NCBI GenBank assembly: GCA_027596945.1
Contig: JADGJH010000780.1
Location: forward strand, 1 to 14,483
Length of the DNA: 14,483 nt
Origin: Physocladia obscura
Taxonomy: Eukaryota; Chytridiomycota; Chytridiomycetes; Chytridiales; Chytriomycetaceae
Reading direction: 5' to 3'
Positions 1 through 9,600 of the stretch are shown in pieces. The notes beneath the pieces were generated by a model. That model saw nothing but the letters and a program-made list of their open reading frames with translations, had not been told where the DNA came from and did no database searches. Numbering within the stretch: position 1 is the stretch's first letter; every line of letters starts with the position of its first letter. The position numbers were made by a program, and so were the translations under genes.

Positions 1-107
1 AAGAATGGACTCCACAATCAGGACTCCTCACAGCGGCCATGAAATTGCAGAGGGTGGCAATCGTCAAAAAGTACAGATCAGAAATTGATCGGATGTACAA
101 ACAGTGA
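1..107 (+). CDS. Long-chain acyl-CoA synthetase, C-terminal end only (partial)
   Basis: The open frame enters from the left edge (first complete codon at base 3) and ends at TGA 105-107, giving 34 residues. The segment W-T-P-Q-S-G-L-L-T-A-A-M-K-L-Q-R followed by an E-I-D-x-x-Y tail resembles the last helix region of eukaryotic long-chain fatty acyl-CoA synthetases, which typically end in a 'NGLLTxxxKLKR ... I..LY' pattern. These enzymes activate fatty acids to acyl-CoA with ATP, using an AMP-binding domain that lies outside this window. Only the tail is visible, so the assignment rests on one conserved motif. The start, promoter and any introns are off-window. A different member of the same adenylate-forming family is possible. 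Confidence 0.68.
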   Translation, partial: EWTPQSGLLTAAMKLQRVAIVKKYRSEIDRMYKQ

Positions 108-272
108 TTTTACTGCAATTCGTTCTAGTATTTTTTCTAAAATACAATATATCTTATAATTATTATTAAAAAATGTTAAAAAGCATTTTTTGATTTTTCA
201 CACTATGGTTTTTATATTTGTATGAACTGTGGCTTTTCTTGAACTCTGCAAAACAATTTGATGGCGAAAACT

Positions 273-280
273 TATAAATA
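273..280 (+). promoter_or_regulatory. TATA-box-like element (TATAAATA)
   Basis: The octamer TATAAATA lies 44 bases upstream of the ATG at 324, a plausible distance for a fungal core promoter. Such matches are common by chance in AT-rich DNA. It gains some weight only because a hydrophobic, signal-peptide-like frame follows. Confidence 0.25.
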
Positions 281-323
281 CGGAGACGGAAAGTGTTAAA
301 AGAATAGTTCCAAACCATCAATA

Positions 324-495
324 ATGAAGTTGTTTGCTACAGTTATTACAAGTGCTTTTGTTTTCCGTTCCGTGAAAATTTTCTGATCTTTTTATTCATG
401 TTTAACTAAATTAGCATTATAAAAGCATCTTTTCAAACAGTTCGATTGTCTTATTTAGTTCATACCTCAAAAAATCTACGGATTCCAAAATATAA
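324..495 (+). CDS. Candidate small secreted peptide (about 42 aa), weak
   Basis: An ATG at 324 opens a frame beginning M-K-L-F-A-T-V-I-T-S-A-F-V-F, which resembles a secretion signal. Unspliced, it stops after 20 codons. A possible intron 372-414 (donor GTGAAA, branch-like CTAAA, acceptor TTAG) would join it in phase to a second exon ending at TAA 493-495, for about 42 residues rich in Ser and Lys. There are no cysteines and no recognised family. The only support is the signal-like start, an upstream TATA box and an in-phase splice option; it may well be noise. Confidence 0.15.
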
Positions 496-1370
496 ACTCT
501 ATTGCCAAACGGGCATTACTGATGCCGAAGATCTGCTTTCTCGGTTTGTGTTTTTTGTCTACTAAAAATCGGCGAAAATTTTGTTTTATTTGAGTCGTTT
601 GAAAATCGTTGGATCTCGTTAGCTGCAAATATTTTGCAAAACAAACAGCTTCCAAAATAAAAAACTGTCAGGTATTTTTTGGAATAACGACAAAGGATGT
701 TTTTAATATTATTTCTAAAATTACACCAATTTATGCTTATTTTCCGTTGTTGTTCCTCAATTGCTTTAAAAAAGTTATCTTAATGAGTCGAAAAATTGTT
801 TTGGCAATTTGTGGTGTCTCCAGATGATATTGAACGCCAAGCACTCAATCTTCAATAATTGATTTTCCTAAATTTCAAGATCTAACAAGTTAGATGATTG
901 AAAAATTCTCTTAAAATCCATGAAAGTGATATTGGGCTGCTACTGTTGCTAGTCTTCGAGTTGCCGTTGCTCTTGCATTCGCACTTTAAAGCTAAATATT
1001 CTTCTTCCCCGCAATAAAATTCTTTGAATTTTTGTAAAAATATTAAATCACATAGATGCACATGGCCTTACAATAATATCAGCCACTAACTTAGCTTTTG
1101 CACAAAATGTGACGTCCCTCGCTTCTCGTGCTTAGAATTGTATTGTCAGTGATTCAGACGTTCGATTTGGCTCCCGAAATTGTCGTTCACGTCGTCTTCC
1201 GAATGCAAAGTTGCCATGGGATTTAAAAAACAAGGGTGTCATATGTTTCAATAAAAAGAAATTCTCTGCGTATTCAGTCGTTCAATGTGTGCTGATTATT
1301 TTCTCTTTTTTATTTTTTTGTTTGCGCATTCAGACTGTACTTGTAGTGCAGTTTTTCCCAAACTTTGAAA

Positions 1371-1430
1371 ATGAGCGGTTTCATTGATGTGGTGAATATA
1401 ATTATGGAAGTATATTTATTTTATTTTTAG
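1371..1430 (+). other. Short upstream ORF (19 codons plus stop)
   Basis: An ATG at 1371 opens a 19-codon frame ending at TAG 1428-1430, five bases before the main ATG at 1436. Its last bases (TTATTTTTAG) also look like a splice acceptor, so the alternative is the end of a 5' UTR intron. None of the GT dinucleotides I checked inside it gives an in-phase join to the main frame, so I treat it as a leader element and not as a coding exon. Confidence 0.3.
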
Positions 1431-1435
1431 TTAAT

Positions 1436-2988
1436 ATGGATCGCAAACAACGAGTAGTACTCAAAGCCCCCATTCATACTCAAAATTGCAATCATTACGG
1501 CCAGCATATTTCGCGCGGCTTCTCAGCACTGAAATATCTGTGCGGACCGCAAGGAACGTGGCGCGCCGTCTGCAATCTTTCCTACACGTTCAACTATTAT
1601 GAGAAATACGCGACGCCGTCCCACCCGTTCGATCGCGAGAAACTATTGGATGCCGCGTCGCACCCACCAAACATGACAACCTGCCGTGATGCTGACGGAA
1701 TTTTGCTCTCCGATTTTTCGGAATCTGGCGAAATCGACGCCGAGGAACCACCGTCCGATTATGAACGATATGCTTTTATTGAGCATTGGGGAATGAATGA
1801 ATACGGGAAACATGGAACACCGTTCAATCACGCGTGGTTTGACGATAATTTCATTGCTCGGGTTGCAATGTGCACGTATTCGACAGCGTTTCATCCGTGG
1901 GGTCTGTACGAATCGTCCACACTGTCACGGTTTGTTGTATTTGAAGGAACAAAAACTCATGATCCATATCCGAATGCGCTTGAAGATCCTGTGCAGTATC
2001 CCGATCAGATTTCCCTGCATGCGCTGTTCTTAGCCAACAATAATCGATGGGAAGAAGTGATAATTACTTCAGATGCCCTTATTAAAAAATCTGGTGCGAG
2101 TTTCAATATTGTAACAAAGAGATTTGACTATCCTGCTATTCATGATTTTTATCATTTTTGTGATATGATGCTTGTGTTTCAAAGGCTCTTTGATTCTGGC
2201 AAGATCATGATTTAAAATGAAACGCAGTGGTATTAATATACTTTGAAACAGGATTATTAAATGACGCAGAGGGCTGTCTTATATACCAGCATATTCAATC
2301 TCTGTTCTCTCACATAAAATCACTGCAACTCAAAATTCCTGGTTCGCAAACCTTTGGAAACTGGAAAACCGGGGTTCAACACAATGACGGTACTCTTGTA
2401 AACACTGAAACAACAGTATTAGCAATGTTAGCGCTTGGTGCAGGATCTCTCTGGAAATTTGAACCTCTTGAATACCCTATGTCACCATGCCCGGGATTTC
2501 CGCAATTTCCTGATACCCTTCCTCACGTGTTATGTGCGCGTTTATATGAAAAAGACAATGTTGGTGATGGTTTAGTATCACACGGGCCATTTGCGCGTTT
2601 TCCTCTTGGAATATACTCGACCTTGTTTGATGTACGCGTTTTGAATGTGAGTGGTACTTTTTGTTTGCGGATTGGTCCTAACTTCTCAAAAAATTTTAAG
2701 ATTCTAAATTAATACTTGATTTTTTATATTTGAAAGGTGCAAGATAAACCGCAGGTTTTAAACGAAGCCATATTGACTATGAAAGTTTTTGATGGACCAA
2801 AAATACTTTCCATAAAGTCTTTTTGCCTTTCAGAACTTACATATTCAGCACCTTCAGGATTGGAAAGTTGGAAACGGGTGAATGCGGGCAGTTTTCAGGT
2901 GGAAAATGATGACAACATCATTGAACTGAGTTTGTTTTGGAATGGTTTTACTGATTTGGACATTGGAAGCATAATGGTTTCATATTAG
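1436..2988 (+). CDS. Unrecognised ~464-residue protein, three exons
   Basis: I do not recognise this family. Start ATG 1436 has A at -3 and G at +4, with an in-frame stop upstream at 1385. Proposed exons: 1436-2159, 2228-2646, 2737-2988. The second intron (2647-2736, donor GTGAGT, acceptor AAAG) is in phase and well supported. The first (2160-2227, donor GTGATA, acceptor CGCAG) is the best of several options; it restores one frame across the TAA at 2213-2215. If it is wrong, the first exon ends there as a 259-residue product, or the gene is frameshifted. No signal peptide or transmembrane segment is seen at the N-terminus. The N-terminal two thirds are rich in aromatics, and the middle holds amphipathic helix-like segments ending in G-T-L-V-N-T-E-T-T-V-L-A-M-L-A-L-G, suggestive of an alpha/alpha-barrel-like repeat. 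The last ~80 residues alternate hydrophobic and polar residues like a beta-sandwich. A catabolic or carbohydrate-active role is conceivable but not shown. Confidence 0.6.
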
Positions 2989-3707
2989 TTTTTGAAATGA
3001 TGTTTTCCATTAGCAATATTGTTTGCGTTTTTCTCGTCTGATATTGGAAAATTTAATAGAACGATAAAATTTATGCTATTCCAAAACAAGTCAGAATCAA
3101 AACAATTGAATTTTATTTGGCCTCTTATTTATACATGCCAAAAATATTTTTGTTTTGGAATATGCTGTGATTTTGTGTGAAAAACTGACTGGTTTGCAGA
3201 AGAAAAAAAATCATTTTGTTCCAGTTTGATTTTGAACACATAAAATTCTTCTGTGTCCACATTCTTCATTCATATTTCAGGATAATTTCTTGATTGAAGG
3301 GGTAAAGCAAAAAGGACTATAATTTGCTGATTGGATATTTTCTTTTAAATCTCAAGATTAAGGGGAATGTAAGTTGCCATTCAATATTTTTGAAAAATGG
3401 AAGGCCAGGATATGTCATGAATCTCTGTATCTGAATCCAGACTGCACCATAGGAACTAAGCCGTAACATACACCAACAAGTAATACATAACAACACTCTA
3501 ATAAATTACAAATACTATAGTTTTCCGAAATACACGATATTAATTAATGCACTTATTCTCTCTCAAACAAAAAATGTTAAAATAAACCTTTCTTTGATAA
3601 AAAAATTTCAAAAAACTTCGAAACAAAACTTGAAGACTCTATAAAATAACCAGCACCCCAATTTACAATTCTATTTATCTGTAATTTTGAGGAATGTTTC
3701 TGGCTGA
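2989..3707. other. AT-rich spacer, nothing identified
   Basis: This region lies between the stop codon of the unknown gene and the 3' edge of the retrotransposon remnant. It is AT-rich with short interrupted frames on both strands. Part may be the undetected 3' end of the LINE copy, but I could not follow conserved reverse transcriptase blocks past 3708. I see no canonical AATAAA close behind the stop at 2988. Confidence 0.45.
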
Positions 3708-4505
3708 TTACTCTATTTTTTTTAGGGAGAATTCTATTAGTTCAAACAAAATTGTGTCAAAAGCTTTTTGCATATCCAAAAAGGCAGTGTATATTGATTT
3801 GTTGAATTTGAGGTAACGTCAGTGCAGATTCTTACGGTAAGAGGCTATCAGTACAGCTTTTACCAGTGCGGAACCTATATATTTTTCCAGCAAGTCTATT
3901 GGTTTCATTCCTGATTTTGTTACTCTATTTTTAATTTCTTGACTTATAACATACCACGTTCATTAATGATCTTTGTCAATCTGTTTTTACTTGCTCAACT
4001 TATAATTTTTTTGCTTTATTTAGAGCAATTTGTTCTTTTTTTTTCCGATTATGCATCCAGTTTCAATTTTTGGTAGGTGATATCAGCCCTAATTTAGAAT
4101 TGTCAGGGATTGTGTCATTTTTTAGCACTAGGTTTGCTATTTCTGGTAGCTGGTCTGGTATGCTACTTTTTTTCGTTAATGTTAGACAGTCATATGTCAT
4201 CACAGAAGGGCAGAGTGATTTGGGAGTGAATTTATTATTTTTATTTCTTCAGGGTAAAAAACTCCAGTTTTTTTATAGATGGTTTCATCAATATTTGCTT
4301 GAGATTTTTGTCTGTTCCAGGAATCTATATTTTACGGATTTGTCTAAAAGTTGTAGATGCTTTCTTTTATTTCTTGTGAGTCAGTTATGATTTCATTATT
4401 TTTGATAATGTACTCTGAGCCTAACCATTCAATTTGAATTTCTAGTATGTTAGAGATTTGCATTTGTTGTTTGTAGTTTTTGAGTTTTGTGAGTTTTTGC
4501 GACTC
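3708..4505 (-). mobile_element. Decayed non-LTR retrotransposon (LINE) reverse transcriptase
   Basis: Reading the minus strand gives a series of short frames, in the correct order of a LINE reverse transcriptase, broken by stops and frameshifts. They are a charged linker (4505-4347); a block with F-Y-P-E-E-I-K and L-P-N-H-S-A (4343-4203); I-P-D-Q-L-P-E then I-P-D-N-S-K-L-G-L-I-S-P (4164-4066); R-L-T-K-I-I-N-E-R (around 3982-3956); R-F-R-T-G-K-S-C-T-D (3876-3847), matching the usual 'GFRxGRSCxD'; and F-L-D-M-Q-K-A-F-D-T (about 3782-3753), matching the 'LDxxKAFD' block that carries a catalytic Asp. At least five stops and several frame changes show it is dead. The endonuclease end would lie above 4505 and is not visible, and the 3' end fades below 3708. 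The nearest clade (I, Jockey, CR1 or other) cannot be decided by eye. Confidence 0.8.
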
Positions 4506-4746
4506 TTATTTTAGTATTTTTTTTCTATTTTAACAAGGTTCTCACCGGAAAAAGTATAGCAGCAGTTTTGCCTTTGTCCCAGGAACTTGGTGTTTGAAGT
4601 CAATTGGTGAGTTGTAAAAAAATTTTTTCAATCAACCTTTTAATAAATTTCAAAAATAATTCATTTAAAACGGTAAATTAAAAAAAACCAAAAACCAAAT
4701 CATTTAATTTTTTAAATTTTTTTTTTAAAAAAAAAAAAAAAAAAAA
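4506..4746 (+). promoter_or_regulatory. Metacaspase upstream region with homopolymer tract
   Basis: About 240 bases separate the LINE remnant from the metacaspase ATG. The last part is a T run joined to an uninterrupted A run (4727 to the A of the ATG at 4747), so the start codon sits directly on a ~20-A leader. Poly(dA:dT) tracts are known to exclude nucleosomes in fungal promoters, and A-rich leaders are common before fungal start codons. No clear TATA box or transcription start can be fixed. Confidence 0.35.
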
Positions 4747-6211
4747 ATGGATCAACTCTTTGGTAAACTACAAAACATTCTCGCGCCGCAGAATTCGCAA
4801 AAACAACATCAACAATATCAAGAATATTATTCACAGCAGCAGCATCAACAACATACAGGTCAGCAATTTCAGCAACAGCAACAACAATATTATCCCCAAC
4901 AACAAACCCTTCCACCTGGCTGGACAGCACTGTTTTCCGCTCAATACAATAGTTATTATTACTACAACTCTGTGACCGGCGAAACTCAGTGGACGCATCC
5001 GATTGCTCAAGTGCAATGCGTTCCAGACCAATTGTATCGACAACAAGCCTATCAGCAACAACCCTACCAACAACAAGCCCAACAACCACAAACCCATCAA
5101 CAATTACCCTTGCAGCAACAGTTTGTGCCAAACGGCCGGAAAAAAGCTCTTCTTGTTGGAATAAATTATACAGGATCCAAACACGCCCTTGCCGGTAATC
5201 AAAAAGCCAGTTGATAGTGTCCAAAATAATTTTAAAAAAAAAAAAAAATTCATACAGGATGCATCAACGACGCGTTAAATCTAAGAGAATTCATTTCGCA
5301 GAATTATGGCTACCCAACAACATCCGACGCAATGCTTCTAATGACTGACGACCATCGCAACATCAACCCACGTTTCCTCCCAACCTCGCGAAACCTACTC
5401 GCCGCTTTTTACTGGCTCGTTTCAGGCTCTCAACCAGGTGATCAGCTCTTTTTTTCATATTCGGGCCATGGCGGCCAGATCCCTGATGACGATGGAGATC
5501 GTGAAAGTGGCTTGGATTCAACAATTTGTCCACTTGATTTTGAATCTGTGGGGCAGATCCGGAGTGATGATCTTCATCGGTATCTTGTTGCTGCGCTGCC
5601 GCATGGTGTTAAACTCACTGTCATTATGGATTGTTGCCATTCGGGAACAGTTATGGAGTTGCCGTATACGTATCGGCCTGATGAGAATGGTAAAATGTCG
5701 CAAATTGATTTTGTTAAAAAAGGTGCTGTGATTGTTGCGGGCGTTGGTAAATTATTGCAAGGTGGATTTTCAATGAACAAGGTGAAATGTTGTGTTTTGT
5801 TTTCAATTTAGTTTTTTTGCTCTTGTTTCTTTACCTTTGAAAATTCAGCTCAACGATGCCAAGCTCCTCTTTTCAGAGGCCAAATCACTTGCATCAATGT
5901 TTGAAGGCGGCGATTCAACTAATGAACAAGGATACAAACAAGAAAGCTTTAACGAAAACTCTGGTGCGCCTAAACAAGTGTTTTGTCTTTCTGGTTGTCA
6001 AGATGTTCAAACTAGTGCTGACACTAGTTTCAATGGTCAAGCAAGTGGCGCGCTCACTTATGCTGTCTTGAATACTCTCCAGGGCCACCCTCAGCTTTCG
6101 TACGAACAACTTTTGATGCGATTGAGAGGATTTATGAAGGGAAAGTTTTCACAAGTCCCACAACTTAGCTGTGGGATTCCTGCAAATCCCAACTCGTTGT
6201 TTACAATTTGA
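4747..6211 (+). CDS. Type I metacaspase with N-terminal WW domain
   Basis: Exons 4747-5194, 5258-5781 and 5849-6211 give 444 residues; both introns (63 and 67 nt; donors GTAATC and GTGAAA; acceptors ACAG and TCAG) are in phase. Metacaspases are Ca-dependent cysteine proteases cutting after Arg/Lys, with roles in fungal cell death, ageing and proteostasis. Residues 1-54 are Gln/Tyr-rich. Residues 55-85 form a WW domain: L-P-P-G-W at 55-59, the Tyr-rich strand and T-G-E-T-Q-W-T-H-P ending at Pro85, with signature Trp59 and Trp82; WW domains bind proline-rich partners. A second Gln-rich linker follows. The p20 domain starts near 132 (K-K-A-L-L-V-G-I-N-Y). Catalytic His220 lies in Y-S-G-H-G-G and catalytic Cys276 in D-C-C-H-S-G-T, so the dyad is intact. 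The remainder is p10-like with the usual P-x-L-S-C-G end. No long p20-p10 linker is present, which argues against type II. Many fungal type I enzymes have a Q/N-rich or proline-rich prodomain; the WW domain is the unusual part. Confidence 0.93.
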
Positions 6212-6625
6212 AAAACATTTGGTTCGCACATGTTCTTAAAATGTTTTTTGGTGATTTACTTAAATTTGTCCTTTTTCTTTTCTTCGTTTGTGCAATGATT
6301 CGAAAACACAAAATTAAAATAAAATAAAATAAAATACGCAAAACAGAAATAAAAGTCAGTTGATAGAGAAAGTAATGCATGCAGAAATACGATTTTCAAA
6401 TCCGGTTCACACAAAATGACGGAAAAAAATTTGCGTCCTGTGATCGATTTGCAAGTTTATATAATTATGATGATCTGCAGCATCACTATTTTGATGATTA
6501 ATGAAGTGGTTTTCATTGGCGCACGTTTATTTCCATAATAACTTACAGTTTTTGACAATTCTTTTTTGTTTTGAGCGTAAAGGAAAAAGCGGGTGTTACT
6601 TATCAAAACTGTATCAAAGTAGAAT
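6212..6625. other. Intergenic region with AAAAT repeat
   Basis: This serves as 3' flank of the metacaspase and 5' flank of the APSES gene. It contains four tandem AAAAT units (6316-6335) that include AATAAA-like polyadenylation signals about 105 bases past the metacaspase stop. An in-frame TAG at 6620-6622 fixes the ATG at 6626 as the first in its frame. No other gene is seen. Confidence 0.5.
6316..6335 (+). repeat. (AAAAT)4 microsatellite, possible poly(A) signal
   Basis: There are four perfect tandem pentamers. The junctions create AATAAA-like hexamers in a position suitable for metacaspase mRNA 3'-end formation. Whether it acts in termination or is a chance AT repeat cannot be told from the sequence. 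Confidence 0.6.
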
Positions 6626-9600
6626 ATGCGAAGCGGACTGGATATTTTGTCATCCATTGCACAGGCACAAAAATTTCAGCAACACAATGTAGAGACAAAA
6701 GCAGAAGTACTTGAGCATCAAATATCGGTAGTATTGTCGCCGGGAACAATACAAGCTCAGTCATTGTATAATTTAAGTAGCGCAAACGCGATAATCGATA
6801 GTTCAGCGGATATTTCGGATAAATCGAACGGGGAGATTTGTTTCGAGGCAGAGGCGAAAAACGTTGACAAAAGCCCGCCATTCGAGTCACGTGACTTTGT
6901 TTTGAAAAAAGCAAGCGACCGAAACTTGACACCAACAAAAAGCGCAACCAATAGAAACAGAATCAAACTGGACAACAACAACAACAGCAACGAAAACGAG
7001 AGTCGGGCCAAACCTGCATCGCACAAGCTGCACACACTCATACCACCGCTTTTCTATTGGGCAAACTCGAGCGAAAGTCCAAAAATGCCAGTACAGCCAA
7101 GCATTGCCAACGACAGCGTCTTAAACTCAATCGCACAGCCACACTTTGCAGTATTCAGCAGAAACTATGCGAGCAGTAATGATAATAACGCGAGCCAGAA
7201 TTACCTGACGCAGCAGATTTTCAACAACGGTAGCACTGACGCGTTCACATTTCCACACGCGTCTGGTCTCGATCAACAGAAACTCCAGCCTTTCCCGCAC
7301 CCACTTTCCCTTTCACATCTGTCTCCCCAACAGGTACAACAGCAGCACCAACATCTATTGCAACTGCAGGCTCGTCATAATAACGATCAACTCATGCATC
7401 CTCATAGAAACAATTACCACAATGATATGTCATTACAATCCGATCCACTGTTCTATCTAAACTCTCCGAGCTTCGAACTGTTCAAAACTTGTCAGAGATT
7501 CGATATATCCCCGTCTCAAAAGCATGCCCATTTCCTTCAGCTTCAGCGTCAGCAACTCCAGTTGCAACACCAGCAGCTGATGCTTCTTTCTTCACAAATA
7601 AACAGCAACCGCGGTAGTAGCAACCATGGCTCAAATAATACTATTCTACACACGGACATAAGCATGAATATGAACGCTGATTCTATTGATGGGACAAACA
7701 ATTTTCGCCACAACTTCAATAACAATCAGTTTTCCCCACAAACTCCAAATACATTCGAAGATAACCAATTCATTATTATACACTCCGCACCTCCTGCCCT
7801 TCTCTCGTTTGCATCTATACCTGCATCACAACCGCAAATCCAGCAAACTCAATCAATTCCTATGCCGTTACAGCCAGCTTCCCAGTTTCTTACTACTTCA
7901 CCCATTATTCAGTTGCACTCCGGCTCGTTTCTGCTGTCTCCGCAGCCGCAGCCGCACGATGTTCCAACCACGCAGCTCCATTTGCCAGTGACTGTCGGGC
8001 AACATCAACAGCTGCAAAAACAGCTGCAAATGGAATTAGACACATCTAGCCACTCGTCAGAGTTTTTGTGCACCAGCGAATACGACGATGACAATGCGGA
8101 CAGCGACGATGAGCAAGTTATAGAATTAATGCGTGCGGAGAATGCCGATTTACTTGCGCGTTATGGAAATGACGACGACGATGAGATGCTTATTGATGGG
8201 GGCGGACTTGGTGAACCTTGTGAAGAGAATGTGGACATCGAAAATTTGGATAACTACGATGAAAGTAGTTCGGATGGTGATAAAGATGATTATGATAGCA
8301 GTGACAGCAGCAATAGTGATACAAGCAGTTGCAGGGGTAGCATTGCGTCACCTAATAGTTTAAATCCTGAGTTGCAGTGTAATGATCATACGTACCCTGT
8401 TGAAAATCGTGGACTTGGTGATCGCAACGATGAAGAAAACGACGAGGAAGATTATGATAAAAGAAGCGACGAATTTGAGATACTCAACGATGCGACTCAA
8501 TGCTCACCGTCAATTGTAAATCCGTCGCCGATGAAAAAGCGAAAAGTTAGCCACAAAAAACGTGGAAAAGCCTCGAAGCTGTCTCAAACGCTTTCCCTGC
8601 TACTAGACGTTAACAATACGTGGCAATACAATGAGCAAGAAGCTTTTGACAAAAATGGTGAAATATTATACGTAGCAAAGAACAGTAACGCCATAGCAAA
8701 CCCGAGAAAACTCAAGAGTGTTTCTTCGAACACCCATCATATAAGTTGCAATAATTTTCTCGGAGGAGAGCAACGCTCTGTTGTCAAAAATGATTATCAA
8801 TATCCAATGAGTATTGCAAACCAGTTAATGGTAGATTCCGATGAAACATTATATTCGACTGTTTTGAGCACTTCTAATAAACGCCGACCTGGAAGAATTG
8901 TGAATATGCGTAGCGAATCACTGCGAAGAAGTAGCACCAGTACAACACGCGGAGATACTGCGCCACCATCATCGTTGGAACCTCTTGAAAAAAATACAGC
9001 AACTGAGTTGAAAAAGAAACGCGGTCGTAAACCTGGCAGTGTCGTTGTTGGAGGAAAAGTAGTCGATGTTGGTTTTTTAATTATTTTGTATTTTATTTTA
9101 TTGTATCGTCGCTAACAAACAACTACTGTTGAAATAGCGTTCTCTTTTTACTCAAGCAGCAGCATTCGAATCGTTAAAACTGCCACCACCACCACAGTCA
9201 GAATCAAACACTATCTCAATAACATCCTCGAAAACCAAAATAACAGCAACTCGCCGTCAAGGAATATACGGCACTCCTGCAGCCACATCTTCAATGTCAT
9301 CTTCTTCAACCCCAGCTCCTTATTTACTCTCATCTTTATCTCCACAAACTGAAAAAAACTTTTTCAAAGATATTGCAGTTGCAATTGCGGGTCAAAATGA
9401 ATCTCATCCAACTTTAACGTGTCCTAAATTCACGTATATTGAGTCACCAATTCTGACGCTGCCGTCGCGCCTCAGTATTAATGTTAATGCAACGGCTGTT
9501 TATCATGCTACAAATACTGATGTTTTTCAGAAAAGTGTTCCTAGAGTTGCTGTCGCGGCTGATGAAACCATCACCACGTTATTTGCTCATGCACCAGCTA

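Larger units (their letters stand above)
108..1370. other. AT-rich intergenic region, no convincing gene
   Basis: This stretch separates the acyl-CoA synthetase stop codon from the unknown three-exon gene. The open frames here (for example around 609-827) are low-complexity, rich in Phe, Ile, Lys and Asn, and look like chance frames in AT-rich DNA. The only structured signal I could find is a TATA box followed by a short signal-peptide-like frame at 273-495, listed separately. I saw no tRNA or terminal-repeat element by eye. Confidence 0.5.

Noticed and set aside
609..827. 72-codon plus frame
   Set aside because: It lacks an ATG at its stated start (it opens at a TTG), is rich in Lys, Phe and Ile, and has no domain-like pattern or splice context.
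1371..1430. Possible coding first exon for the unknown gene spliced into ATG 1436
   Set aside because: The GT donors at 1389, 1392 and 1410 all leave phase 0, which puts the downstream sequence in the wrong frame, and the introns would be only 21-42 nt.
4070..4390. 106-codon plus-strand frame
   Set aside because: It is antisense to the LINE reverse transcriptase blocks, and its Phe/Leu/Ser-rich composition is what AT-rich antisense DNA gives.
4712..5224. 170-codon minus-strand frame opposite metacaspase exon 1
   Set aside because: It is the antisense of the Gln-rich repeat (CAA/CAG runs read as Val/Leu-rich sequence); the plus strand carries clear WW and metacaspase motifs.
5467..5637. Same residue numbers for the catalytic dyad (220 and 276) as commonly quoted for yeast Yca1
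   Set aside because: The 56-residue spacing is a conserved family property; the identical absolute numbers depend on prodomain length and are coincidental.
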